Positions 33,622 through 41,916 of a stretch of DNA of 64,000 bases are shown one piece after another; the first letter of the stretch is position 1; each line of letters starts with the position of its first letter. Made by a program: the position numbers and the translations under genes. The DNA is from Bin87 sp965222895 (GTDB lineage: Bacteria > Chloroflexota > Dehalococcoidia > Lucifugimonadales > UBA3495). The notes under the pieces are model-generated. The model searched no databases. It was given only the letters and a program-made list of their open reading frames with translations, and was not told where the DNA came from. Location of the stretch: contig CBDCVB010000002.1 of NCBI GenBank assembly GCA_965222895.1, positions 2,294,001 through 2,358,000 of the forward strand, written 5' to 3'.

Positions 33622-35283
33622 ATGCTGAACCTAACCTATAAGCAGGAACCCGACCCCATCGAGCCCGCCGAGCCCCTGTACGCCGCCATATACGTCCGCG
33701 TATCCAGCGACAGCCAGGACATCAACAATTCCGTCGAAGCTCAGATCGCCGAGTGCGAAGCCTTCGCCAAGCGCTACAACTACATCGTCATCAAGATCTA
33801 TGTCGACGAGGCCGAGAGCGGACTGGCCAGCAACCGCGCCGAATTCCAAGAGATGGTCTATGACGCCCTGACCAAAGAAAAGCCTTACGACGTCATCCTC
33901 GTCTGGAAATTCTCACGCTTCTCCCGCGACAAGCTCGACAACGCTCTCTACAAGAACAGGCTCCGCAAGCGCGGCGTCCAGATCATCTCCATCAAGGAGC
34001 CTATCGACAACAGCCCCGCCGGTCAGATGATGGAGAACATGATCGAGAGCATGGACGCCTTCTACTCGGCCAACCTAAGCCAGGACGTCCGCCGCGGTCA
34101 ACGCCAAGTAGCCCTGCGCGGCTACTACCCCGGTAACTCCGCTCCATACGGCTACAAACTCCAGAAGGTCCAAGAAGAGGGCGGCAAAGCCTTCCACAAC
34201 ATCTTTGTCGCGGACGAACCCTACGACCAGATAGTGCGACGCATAATCCTCGAAGCTGGGAAAGGACAGTCCGCAAACGAGATACGAGCCGGACTCAACC
34301 AGGACGGCATACCCGCTCCCAAAGGCGGAAAATGGGCTGACTCGACCATCCACCAGATGGTCCACAACCTGCACTACGCCGGCTTCATCGTCTGGGGCGT
34401 CAACAGCGCCAGCGGCGACCCGCCCGTCATCGCACCCGGCAGGCACGAGCCCATTGTCTCCGATGAGGAGATGCAGCAGGCCATCCAAGTCTTTGCGAGC
34501 AAGTTCCACAAGTTGGTCAACCCGAGGCAGACCGCCAGCGAATACATGATGAGCGGCCTGCTCATATGCCGACTCTGTGGCTCGCCCCTCACCGTCCGCA
34601 ACAACACCACGAAGGGCACCGCCTACTACGTCTGCAAGGCCCGCAAGGAAGACGGCATCGCCGGCTGCCCACTGCCGTACATCAACATCGAGCGATTCGA
34701 CAAGAAGTTCCTGGAAGTCACGCTGGACGACATCCTCGTCCCCGAAACCGTACAGGGAGCCATTGACCACATCGCGAAGGAACTCAGCGGACCGTACGAA
34801 CAACAGGCAGCGACCGTCCTAGCCCTGGAAGCACAAATCCGCAAAGCCAAGGACCAACAGGACCGGGTAATGGCGGCCTACGAGGCCGGCGCCTACACGG
34901 TGACCGACTTCACCAAGCGCATGGAACCACTGCGCCGAACAGAGGCCGATTTGGAGACCAAAAGGAAAGAGGCTGAGCGCCAACTCGACCAGCAGGCCGC
35001 CATCATCGCCGAGCCGGCAACGGTCCTGGAATTCGCCAGACAGGTGGCAGAGTTCATCAAGCACTCAACGCCCAAGCAGCGCAAGCAGGTCCTGCAACGT
35101 TTCGTCAAATGCGTTTGGATAGAACCCAGCAAGGACAAGGAAGAACAAGCCAGGGCCAAGATCATGTACCGCGTCCCGCTCCCGCGGGATGCGGGCAAAT
35201 CCAAGAACTCGGAACGCGAACTGGCTCTCGGGGAAGAGCCAGTTAGTCCTTCTACCCTTTTGAGCCCGCACGCGCGGGGATAG
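33622..35283 (+). CDS. large serine recombinase/integrase
   Basis: 553 residues from ATG after TAGGAGG. Resolvase domain: AAIYVRVSSDSQD (nucleophile Ser), VWKFSRFSRDKLDNAL (catalytic Arg region). Recombinase domain: APYGYKL...ADEPYDQIVRRIILEAGKGQSANEIRAGLNQDGIPAP. Zinc-ribbon: LLICRLCGSPLTV...YYVCKARKEDGIAGC. Coiled coil and C-terminal strands follow to about residue 520. The last residues (LSPHARG) are encoded by a CRISPR-type repeat. Such enzymes integrate and excise phages, ICEs and cassettes; attachment sites usually lie beside the gene. Looks intact. Confidence 0.92.
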   Translation: MLNLTYKQEPDPIEPAEPLYAAIYVRVSSDSQDINNSVEAQIAECEAFAKRYNYIVIKIYVDEAESGLASNRAEFQEMVYDALTKEKPYDVILVWKFSRFSRDKLDNALYKNRLRKRGVQIISIKEPIDNSPAGQMMENMIESMDAFYSANLSQDVRRGQRQVALRGYYPGNSAPYGYKLQKVQEEGGKAFHNIFVADEPYDQIVRRIILEAGKGQSANEIRAGLNQDGIPAPKGGKWADSTIHQMVHNLHYAGFIVWGVNSASGDPPVIAPGRHEPIVSDEEMQQAIQVFASKFHKLVNPRQTASEYMMSGLLICRLCGSPLTVRNNTTKGTAYYVCKARKEDGIAGCPLPYINIERFDKKFLEVTLDDILVPETVQGAIDHIAKELSGPYEQQAATVLALEAQIRKAKDQQDRVMAAYEAGAYTVTDFTKRMEPLRRTEADLETKRKEAERQLDQQAAIIAEPATVLEFARQVAEFIKHSTPKQRKQVLQRFVKCVWIEPSKDKEEQARAKIMYRVPLPRDAGKSKNSERELALGEEPVSPSTLLSPHARG

Positions 35284-35369
35284 ACCCCGACGATTACGGT
35301 TCCCCCGCACGCGCGGGGAGGTTCCCCCGCACGCGCGGGGAGGTTCCCCCGCACGCGCGGGGATAGACC
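35262..35369 (+). CRISPR. collapsed type I-E-like CRISPR remnant
   Basis: Four partial repeats of GTTCCCCCGCACGCGCGGGG(ATAGACC): 35262-35286 (5' end changed), 35299-35320, 35321-35342 and 35343-35369. The first and last keep the ATAGACC end; the middle two are 22-base units directly abutting without spacers; only a 12-base gap separates the first two. The hairpin-forming repeat matches the type I-E style, and its translation (SPRVRGN, PRACGGT) is the well-known spurious peptide of such arrays. No cas genes in the window. Confidence 0.65.
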
Positions 35370-35463
35370 CATAAGAGCCTTAGAGCCCGCCAACGAGTAC
35401 TTCATCACAACCTCCCTGTACTGGGATTGCGAGTGCGAACACAATTACACGAGACCCGCTGAC

Positions 35464-35631
35464 ATGAATATGTGCGAGAACTGCGGGACTACCCAAGACG
35501 AAAGCCCGAACGCCCGCATCGGCGAACTCCGTCGCCACGGCATCCACGTGGATTGGACAGCACCCAACATAGTCAAGACTTTAGAAGAGCACAATGTCCT
35601 ATCACGAACGGCATTCCAACCCCACAAATGA
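35464..35631 (+). CDS. zinc-ribbon miniprotein, possibly 5'-truncated
   Basis: From ATG 35464 the product is 55 residues with MNMCENCGTTQ. The same frame is open and protein-like further upstream (ALEPANEYFITTSLYWDCECEHNYTRPAD), giving a second Cys pair CEC, but reaches back into the CRISPR remnant without a normal start. The gene probably lost its 5' end at the repeat. Ends ..LSRTAFQPHK. Confidence 0.5.
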   Translation: MNMCENCGTTQDESPNARIGELRRHGIHVDWTAPNIVKTLEEHNVLSRTAFQPHK

Positions 35632-36007
35632 GCACGAAGGCTAACACCAAGCCACCGTGCAGCTCGCTCGCCACTTCTACCCATCGAGCAAAGCGTACTC
35701 GTTTCAATCCTCACCCGGCCCGTGGGCCGAGTGCAACGCCCAACCGACAGCGAAATCCACCCGGACAACCAGAGAACAGCTATGCCGGGACTCAGCCCAG
35801 GCACCGCTGATTGCGTGCTGACAGCAGAAATCAGTCGGGGACACCCCCAATGATTTTAGTTTGTCAACACGCTGTAGTACAACTACGCCATGATCGTCGA
35901 GCGAACGTCCCGCCCCAAGCCCGCGTAACGGGCAGCAATCCGGAACCAGCACGACACGGGGCGCGAACCATCAATTCGCGCCCCTGTTCAATCACGAGGA
36001 CACCCCG
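35632..36007. other. spacer with repeat B, no clear gene
   Basis: A 50-codon GTG frame (35658-35810) crosses the repeat and is not convincing. The main content is direct repeat B copy 1 (35750-35875) and the leader of the next gene. Confidence 0.4.
35750..35875 (+). repeat. direct repeat B, copy 1
   Basis: Shares with 40957-41081, in order: GAGAACAGC, GCACCGCTGA, GTGTGCT/GCGTGCT, AGAAATCAG/AGAATCAG, CGGGG-CACCCC, TGATTTTAGTTTGTCAACAC. The two copies bracket 5.2 kb. A shorter related word (TTTGTCAACAAGCT) is at 59236-59249, beyond the secretion cluster. Confidence 0.7.
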
Positions 36008-36523
36008 TTGACCACCACAGAATACACGCCCACACGCAAGACCACCGACGTCGTTATCAACGGCGAGGTATGGGAACCCATCCGCGCCTGGCTGCTACGC
36101 TGCTACGAAGCCGACCCCACGCAGAAAGCGCCGTTCCTTTTCGTCGACCATGACGTCGAGCCCGCACTGAACCAGTTCTTACGCCGCACCGAGAAGCTCA
36201 ACAATCGCCAGGATTTGCGTATGCGGCTGCCTCACCAAAACCTGGAAGCCTTCGGAATGCAAATGCGTTTCTGGGAAAGCGAAAAGGTCGAGCTGGCACG
36301 CAAGTTCCGCGACCACATCCCGAAATCCGGATACTTCCAGTCGGCAGCGTTTGAAATCGAGGGAGCCATCGACGAAATGTACCGGCCTCCCCAGTCCAAA
36401 CGCGTCTATCTTTGCTGCCAATGCAGCCAGCCTGTCACCCAGGGCGGCCACGCCGAGATAGACCTCGACATGGTACGAGTGTGGCACGACCACTGCCCCA
36501 CGAACCAAAGTGATTCATCATGA
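36008..36523 (+). CDS. hypothetical protein with C-terminal metal site, 171 aa
   Basis: TTG start; preceded by GAGGACACC. Helical body (FLRRTEKLNNRQDLRM) and a C-terminal VYLCCQCSQPVTQGGHAEIDLDMVRVWHDHCP, with CxxC and HxxHC as a likely zinc site. Stop overlaps the next start as ATGA. Similar layouts occur in phage-borne unknown proteins; no function assigned. Confidence 0.7.
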   Translation: MTTTEYTPTRKTTDVVINGEVWEPIRAWLLRCYEADPTQKAPFLFVDHDVEPALNQFLRRTEKLNNRQDLRMRLPHQNLEAFGMQMRFWESEKVELARKFRDHIPKSGYFQSAAFEIEGAIDEMYRPPQSKRVYLCCQCSQPVTQGGHAEIDLDMVRVWHDHCPTNQSDSS

Positions 36524-37176
36524 CCCAGCCTGGCGATACCATGCCGCAGCACCCGTCATACGGCGCCATCACGATCACACGCGCGCCGCGCGGCACATCG
36601 CGACGTCTCTTTCAGTCCGACATCGATAACCGGCAGACCATGCTGTTAGAGGTCCACGCCGCGCAGTTGCTCCGGTCCAATTCCGAAGACCACATCCTGA
36701 CTGATGGACTGCTAATCTCGATCGAGATGACGCCGCATCAGTTCGCTGATGCAATCACGAGATTTGGCACCACCGGCCCCGTGACGATACGTTATGTCGC
36801 TGGCGATTCCGATATGCGACCAGCACCGCCCGTCGCCACCGGCGCCGATACGTTTGCCGACGAATACGTTTCAGCGCTCGAAGACATATTCGAGTAGCTG
36901 GACGACCTAATCGACCACCCCAACCTATCCGTGGGAGCACGGCGCAAAGCCGAATCAGTACGCAGCACCCTGCGAAACCGACTGCCGTACATCAAGGGCC
37001 AGCTCGAACGACGCGTCGAAGACGCCGTCACGGAAGCCCGGACGTCCATCTCAGCCTACGTCGAATTGCGAGAACGCATGGCGGGCCGCGAGTACCTCGC
37101 CCCGGAATTTCCTTCCCTGCCCATGCCGGGCACCCAACCACCATATCCGGACAAGCCCACCATTACCGAATCGTAG
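36520..37176 (+). pseudogene. phage-type conserved protein split by an in-frame amber codon
   Basis: The first part (36520-36897) reads HPSYGAITITRAPRGTSRRLF...HILTDGLLISIEMTPHQFADAITRF..GPVTIRYVAGD; a TAG at 36895-36897 follows ALEDIFE and the same frame goes straight on LDDLIDHPNLSVGARRKAESVRSTLRNRLPYIKGQLERRVEDAVTEARTSISAYVE to 37176. I recall phage hypothetical proteins with both halves in one chain (SPNQFAEAIT.. then ..FNEQMEKTVTEAKAEVEAFV). Both halves look under selection, so readthrough or a very recent mutation is possible. A restart at GTG/ATG near 36931 is the alternative. Coupled to the upstream gene by ATGA. Confidence 0.7.
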
Positions 37177-37386
37177 TACAATTTTCGATATAGGTCCACA
37201 AATCGATCTCAATCCCCAAGGGGCAGAACGATGGATATTCACCTTTTACCGCGTCACTCCCCACACAGCCGTATGCGCGCTCGACCACAACGCTCTCTCA
37301 CAAGGCGACACCCTTGACGCAAAAACAAGAACTCGAAATCGAATTAAACCCTTTCAACAGCTTCAAATACGACAGGAGACCATCCC

Positions 37387-37767
37387 ATGCGTAACGTCTT
37401 GATCCGACTCCCATACTCATCCGACGTATCCGCAGTAATCCAGCACGCACAGCAAACCTACCACGCCATCGCGTTTGAGGTACATATGCCCCACAATGTT
37501 AAGGCATTCATTCCCCTTACCGACGTGATGAACTTCTATAACGAGTCATTCCAAGACCAAGACCACGTAACCACGTTTACATCCCAAGGATATACCCTCG
37601 TCCCGTGGGACGAGTTGGACCACGAGGACCGCTGCCGGTTCGCCGAGCTCGTCGAACTCTACAGCGAGGGCCCCGATTACCTGAGCCCTTGCATATTCCA
37701 GAACGAGTCGGAGTCAGAGTTTCTCCAGACCCACCAAAACTGGCTGGTCAAAGCCGAAAGCGGCTGA
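37387..37767 (+). CDS. hypothetical protein, 126 aa
   Basis: ATG after CAGGAGACC. Acidic and aromatic-rich, mixed alpha/beta (AIAFEVHMPHNVKAFIPLTDVMNFY; YTLVPWDELDHEDRCRFAEL). No family recognised. A strong terminator follows. The 210 bases before it hold only weak frames. Confidence 0.65.
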   Translation: MRNVLIRLPYSSDVSAVIQHAQQTYHAIAFEVHMPHNVKAFIPLTDVMNFYNESFQDQDHVTTFTSQGYTLVPWDELDHEDRCRFAELVELYSEGPDYLSPCIFQNESESEFLQTHQNWLVKAESG

Positions 37768-37797
37768 CGCCGTGGCAGCATTCCACTGATTACTCCC

Positions 37798-37827
37798 AGG
37801 CCCGCCCGTAAACGGCGGGCCTGTTTC
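37798..37827 (+). terminator. factor-independent terminator
   Basis: AGGCCCGCC pairs with GGCGGGCCT around CGTAAAC, then GTTT. Confidence 0.75.
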
Positions 37828-37975
37828 ATCCCTTCATAGCCGACGAACGAGCCAACAATATGATGCACACTTCGACCATACGACTCAACCACACATCACA
37901 ACCCGCGTCAGATTCACCCCCGCAACACGGGGTGCAAAACCAGTTGCGCCCCGCCACGATACTATTAATTTCCTG

Positions 37976-40657
37976 ATGCTGGACCAGCGCAACACCGCCA
38001 AAGGCCGCCCCGATCGCGCCGCCCTCGCCAAGACTCAACCAGCAGCTCAACCACAATGCAGCTGCGGCGGATACGTCCGCAAAACCCTCGACGCCATCTA
38101 CCAAGACCACTACTACCAATGCGTGAACTGCGGTCGCGAATACTCCCAGTTTCCGACTAAGCCGCTTACCACACCAGAACCGGCACCTAAACCGGACGTC
38201 GACACCCCCCCAGCACCGGGCGACGCCGTCCCGCACGACCCGTTCTTGCCCGTAGAACCGCCACACGCGCAGGAACTGCTCACCGCCATGCGCTGGCCCC
38301 ATGGTGTCAAATGCCCCAGCTGCCGTTCCTCAAAAGTACGCACCATATCACCGCCGCCACAGACCGGCTTCGCCTGCGACGCGTGCCACCAATATTTCGA
38401 CCATCGTACCAAGACACTGCTTGAATCCTACCGCGTTACCGACGAAGCCTGGATAGACCTCATTGAACGCACCGTCGCATTCAGAGAAGCTCCCACACAG
38501 CACGAGATAACATCACTCACCCTGCTCAACCTTAGCCAGGCACGTCGACTACGGCACGACATCATTCGCGCATTTCCACATCCCGACTCCACCCCCCCGC
38601 AATCCGAAGCAGAGTTCCGCCGCCTCCTCATCGAGTCGTGGCAAACACCCGCCAGCCAAGCGGAGTCAGCTCCCACATCATCCATCATCGGTCTGCAACA
38701 GCCAGCTCTACCCATCATGGACCAAAACCAGAATCCTGCACACATCCTGGCTTCACTACGTTGGCCGCAGGGCATTCCATGTCCCAACTGCTCTGAACAC
38801 GACTTCAGCTATGCCGGCTCCCCTACCCAAGGCGAGTACATCTGCCGATATTGCAACCGCTCCGTCAACCTGCGCAGACATAACATCCTCACCAACACCA
38901 ACCACGGCTTGCGTACCTGGATAAATGCACTCCGAGTACTCTTCACCAGCCCCCATACACTGGATGCCGATGAACTTCAGCAGCTGGCGGATATCGCGCC
39001 ATTCCCAGCGCAGTCCATTACCGAACGTTTTCAGCGCATCCTGCCATTATGGACACACACCCCATCTCGCGACATCACCGTAGAAGCAGTAAGCCAATTC
39101 TTGAACATCCCGCTTCCCTCACAACGAGGAAGGTACGCACGCCAGCAGACTCAACCATCTGACACGTCCGAAAGCACACCGGACATTGGAGAACTCTCGC
39201 AGATGAGCACAGCCAACATCCCCGTACCCCGCGTCATGCCAGAGTACCTCGCCAAGCGACCAGCTACCGCTGATATAGCGAATATGCGTTGGCCCCATGG
39301 ACTGCATTGTCCATTCTGCAAGTCCTACGACTGCATGAACATGAATATCACCAAGTCGCCTCAACCATTCCAATGCCGTAGCTGCCGCCGGTACTTCAGC
39401 ACACGTACCGCTTCCGTGCTGGCCGTCAACTCCATACACGCGAAATTTTGGATTCCACTGATTCGCCACGTGGCCACTCATCCAGATTTGCCCGACGCCC
39501 AGCTAGCGTCAACAATCTCCGGCGCCGAGGTGCGCCAGACCGAACGAATGTTGTCCGCAATCGCTGACGTTATGGAACGCTGGACTCACGAACCATCGCC
39601 AGACGTCGACGAAGACCAAATAGCCGAGTTGCTCAACATCAAACTCTCCCGGGAACATCCCGTGAAACCAGGGAAACCCCACCAGAAGCAATCAAGAGCA
39701 CGTCCCAAGAAGCCCACAGTTCCCCCCGTCGCGACATCAACAGACGAGTCCGTACCGGAACCCGCCGCCGATTCCACGGCGCAGCAAAACACCGTAGATG
39801 ACTCAGGCCAGGCGACAAACGGCGATCCCACGGTACCAACACCCGACACCCATGTGCCGGAGCAGGAACCAATAACCGACACGTCTGAGCAACCAACCGA
39901 CACCATAGTGCTTGAACAACAAGACACCAACCAGCCGGCGCATGAGCCTACTCAAGAAGTGCCGGCTATCGAGATAGCTCCAGATAATGCCGAGCACGAG
40001 GCAACTCCAGCGGAGCCGGAGCAAGAACCAGCCCCAAACCTCTCAGACCATGAAAATACGCCTGTTGACTCAGCACCAGAGACAGTTCCCGATGACACAG
40101 ACCATGAACTGTCTCGCGATGCGACACCGCACCAACCAGTTCCCGATACACAGCAACAGGATCAAAGGGATATCGATGAATCCACTCAGGAGATGGCTCA
40201 CACCACAGAGGAGCAGGACCTCTCCACGCTGCCTCAGGTGCTAAACCCGAACCATCCATCAGAGGCAGAGACCACAACCGCGCCGCCGTTGATTCAACCA
40301 ACACCAGAGACGCCAGCGCCAACCGAATCCACTGACCAAGGCGTGCATCACCCTGACGACCCAGCGCCAGACCCTGATGCCGCAGCCACACTCCCGACTG
40401 CACCGAAACCACCTTCAGAACAAACCGATTTCGAGGAAAGGCTCTCCCGTGTCGAAGCCCAGCTCGCCGAATTATTGCCAGCACCGGCTTCACTTACTGT
40501 CGCGTTACAACCACCCGCAACAGCACCAGCCCCAACGCCGGAACCAGCCACGCCAAACCAGCAACGGAGTAAATCCCTGAACATACCGGGCATCCACGAA
40601 CACTTCCAAAACCGGAAGCCACCACACCGTTGCGGCCCCCATCACGCCACCAGCTGA
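37976..40657 (+). CDS. multi-domain protein with three IS1595-type zinc-ribbon/HTH units
   Basis: 893 residues. After an N-terminal ribbon (CSCGGYVRK...YYQCVNCGREY) come three repeats of about 100 residues: LLTAMRWPHGVKCPSCRSSKV...FACDACHQYFDHRTKTLLE, ILASLRWPQGIPCPNCSEHDF...YICRYCNRSVNLRRHNIL and DIANMRWPHGLHCPFCKSYDC...FQCRSCRRYFSTRTASVL. Each matches the RWPxGxxCPxC...FxCxxCxxxFSxxTxTxL start of IS1595-family transposases and is followed by a helical segment like their HTH. There is no DDE domain. Residues about 560-830 are disordered Pro/Glu/Thr/Gln repeats; a short coiled coil (FEERLSRVEAQLAEL) precedes the end. Probably DNA-binding, multivalent. Bracketed by repeat B. Confidence 0.85.
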   Translation: MLDQRNTAKGRPDRAALAKTQPAAQPQCSCGGYVRKTLDAIYQDHYYQCVNCGREYSQFPTKPLTTPEPAPKPDVDTPPAPGDAVPHDPFLPVEPPHAQELLTAMRWPHGVKCPSCRSSKVRTISPPPQTGFACDACHQYFDHRTKTLLESYRVTDEAWIDLIERTVAFREAPTQHEITSLTLLNLSQARRLRHDIIRAFPHPDSTPPQSEAEFRRLLIESWQTPASQAESAPTSSIIGLQQPALPIMDQNQNPAHILASLRWPQGIPCPNCSEHDFSYAGSPTQGEYICRYCNRSVNLRRHNILTNTNHGLRTWINALRVLFTSPHTLDADELQQLADIAPFPAQSITERFQRILPLWTHTPSRDITVEAVSQFLNIPLPSQRGRYARQQTQPSDTSESTPDIGELSQMSTANIPVPRVMPEYLAKRPATADIANMRWPHGLHCPFCKSYDCMNMNITKSPQPFQCRSCRRYFSTRTASVLAVNSIHAKFWIPLIRHVATHPDLPDAQLASTISGAEVRQTERMLSAIADVMERWTHEPSPDVDEDQIAELLNIKLSREHPVKPGKPHQKQSRARPKKPTVPPVATSTDESVPEPAADSTAQQNTVDDSGQATNGDPTVPTPDTHVPEQEPITDTSEQPTDTIVLEQQDTNQPAHEPTQEVPAIEIAPDNAEHEATPAEPEQEPAPNLSDHENTPVDSAPETVPDDTDHELSRDATPHQPVPDTQQQDQRDIDESTQEMAHTTEEQDLSTLPQVLNPNHPSEAETTTAPPLIQPTPETPAPTESTDQGVHHPDDPAPDPDAAATLPTAPKPPSEQTDFEERLSRVEAQLAELLPAPASLTVALQPPATAPAPTPEPATPNQQRSKSLNIPGIHEHFQNRKPPHRCGPHHATS

Positions 40658-41082
40658 CCAACAACCGCTCCCAAGGGTTCTACGAGCCACCGCAAAACAG
40701 CCTGGCACTCATCAACTCCAACAGAGTTTCTCAACACCACCGTGGAGACTTTGCCCATGATCATTTGCGGCGGCGTCTTCATTGACGACCAAGGCGGTCT
40801 CCCAGGGACTGTTGACAAGCTAATAGAGAACAGTGAAACCCATAACCGAGCATGATGACTTACCCCAAGCCAAAGTATGACAAGCGCAACCGTTCATCCT
40901 GTACCGACTGCTGGCTAACCGCCGGCTATTCCTCCCCATAGATCTCACCGTCCGTTCAGCTGCGAAACCAGCCCGGAGAACAGCAACGCCGAGACTTAGC
41001 TCCTGGCACCGCTGACTGTGTGCTACATACCAGAATCAGCTCGGGGCACCCCAATTGATTTTAGTTTGTCAACACGCCTTAA
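40658..41082. other. intergenic stretch before the secretion cluster
   Basis: Only a 32-codon frame (40757-40855, MIICGGVFIDDQGGLPGTVD) looks faintly protein-like. Repeat B copy 2 occupies the last 125 bases. No other gene seen. Confidence 0.4.
40957..41081 (+). repeat. direct repeat B, copy 2
   Basis: Same direction as copy 1 at 35750-35875, ending GATTTTAGTTTGTCAACACG and immediately abutting the stop codon of the last gene of the minus-strand secretion cluster. Confidence 0.7.
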
Positions 41083-41913
41083 TTAACGCAGCCGTTCCAC
41101 CACCACCGGCCCAATCCACTCACCCAGCGTCAGATAGTCGTACCAATTATCGCCTTCACCACCCTTCATCAACCCCAGCTGCATCACGCCGCCTACCGAG
41201 AACTGCTGAGAACCCACTTCAACTCCCACCAGGTCAAACGAGCTCCACACGTTGATAACCGGACCATTACGGTCCCTGATCGCCCAGCCCAGCCGATCTT
41301 CGATCAGACCCACCATCGCGGGGGTGGGAGCCCCCACGCCTGGGAGCAACTCAGAAACCTCGAATGCGAGACTGCGCGCCAACGACCGCTGCATCGTACC
41401 AGACTCGAAATTCGCAACGTCGTCCGAGTACCCGCCATAGTAGAACAGGGACGCATAGGGATTCGACGCCCGCATCCGCGACGTCGTCCAGTCTCCTTCC
41501 GAGTCCCGGTAGAAGTACAACCCCTGGTTCGGGTCGAACCAATCACCATGATCTCGGCTCTCATAGCCTTGGTCGGAGTAAGCCTCCAACACTCGTGCTG
41601 ATGCTACCTGCTCCAACACGTCCGCATCGGGGGTCGCCTCCAGGGTCGGCGTCGGACCTCTGGACTCAATCAGGCCAGAGTGTTCCTCACGCCGCTTTCG
41701 CCATTCCTCTGCAGTCCGAGTCAACTCGACTTCACGCACCACACCTTCCGCTGCTCCATACACGACCACCACAGGAGTAGGAGTCGCCGTTACCAGGACG
41801 ACATTAGATCCCGTACCGGGAATCCATCCGCATCCCAAGGCTGCTACTCCAAGCGTGAGTACGCCCAGCGCCACCATCGAGTAACGCAAAAAACGTTTTT
41901 TCGACACATTCAT
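41083..41913 (-). CDS. lipoprotein of the secretion cluster, 276 aa
   Basis: Signal peptide with lipobox LGVAALGCG (Cys about residue 28), then a Thr/Pro linker and a charged helical segment (EVELTRTAEEWRKRREEHSG). The soluble part is aromatic (DPNQGLYFYRDSEGDW, SLFYYGGYSDD). Family not recognised. Last gene of the minus-strand cluster, 3 bases after the preceding stop, hence co-transcribed. Probably exposed on the cell surface or a structural part of the secretion channel. Confidence 0.75.
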   Translation of the reverse strand: MNVSKKRFLRYSMVALGVLTLGVAALGCGWIPGTGSNVVLVTATPTPVVVVYGAAEGVVREVELTRTAEEWRKRREEHSGLIESRGPTPTLEATPDADVLEQVASARVLEAYSDQGYESRDHGDWFDPNQGLYFYRDSEGDWTTSRMRASNPYASLFYYGGYSDDVANFESGTMQRSLARSLAFEVSELLPGVGAPTPAMVGLIEDRLGWAIRDRNGPVINVWSSFDLVGVEVGSQQFSVGGVMQLGLMKGGEGDNWYDYLTLGEWIGPVVVERLR

Positions 41914-41916
41914 CGT

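Noticed and set aside
35262..35369. Functional CRISPR array with cas genes
   Set aside because: No spacers of normal length and no cas genes are visible; called a remnant only.
34893..35444. 183-codon minus frame with SPRVRGN and PRACGGT words
   Set aside because: It is the spurious translation of CRISPR-type repeats joined to the antisense of the recombinase gene.
41384..41780. Forward-strand frames across the minus-strand secretion genes
   Set aside because: They are antisense shadows; the minus-strand frames have signal peptides, membrane helices, family motifs and operon spacing.
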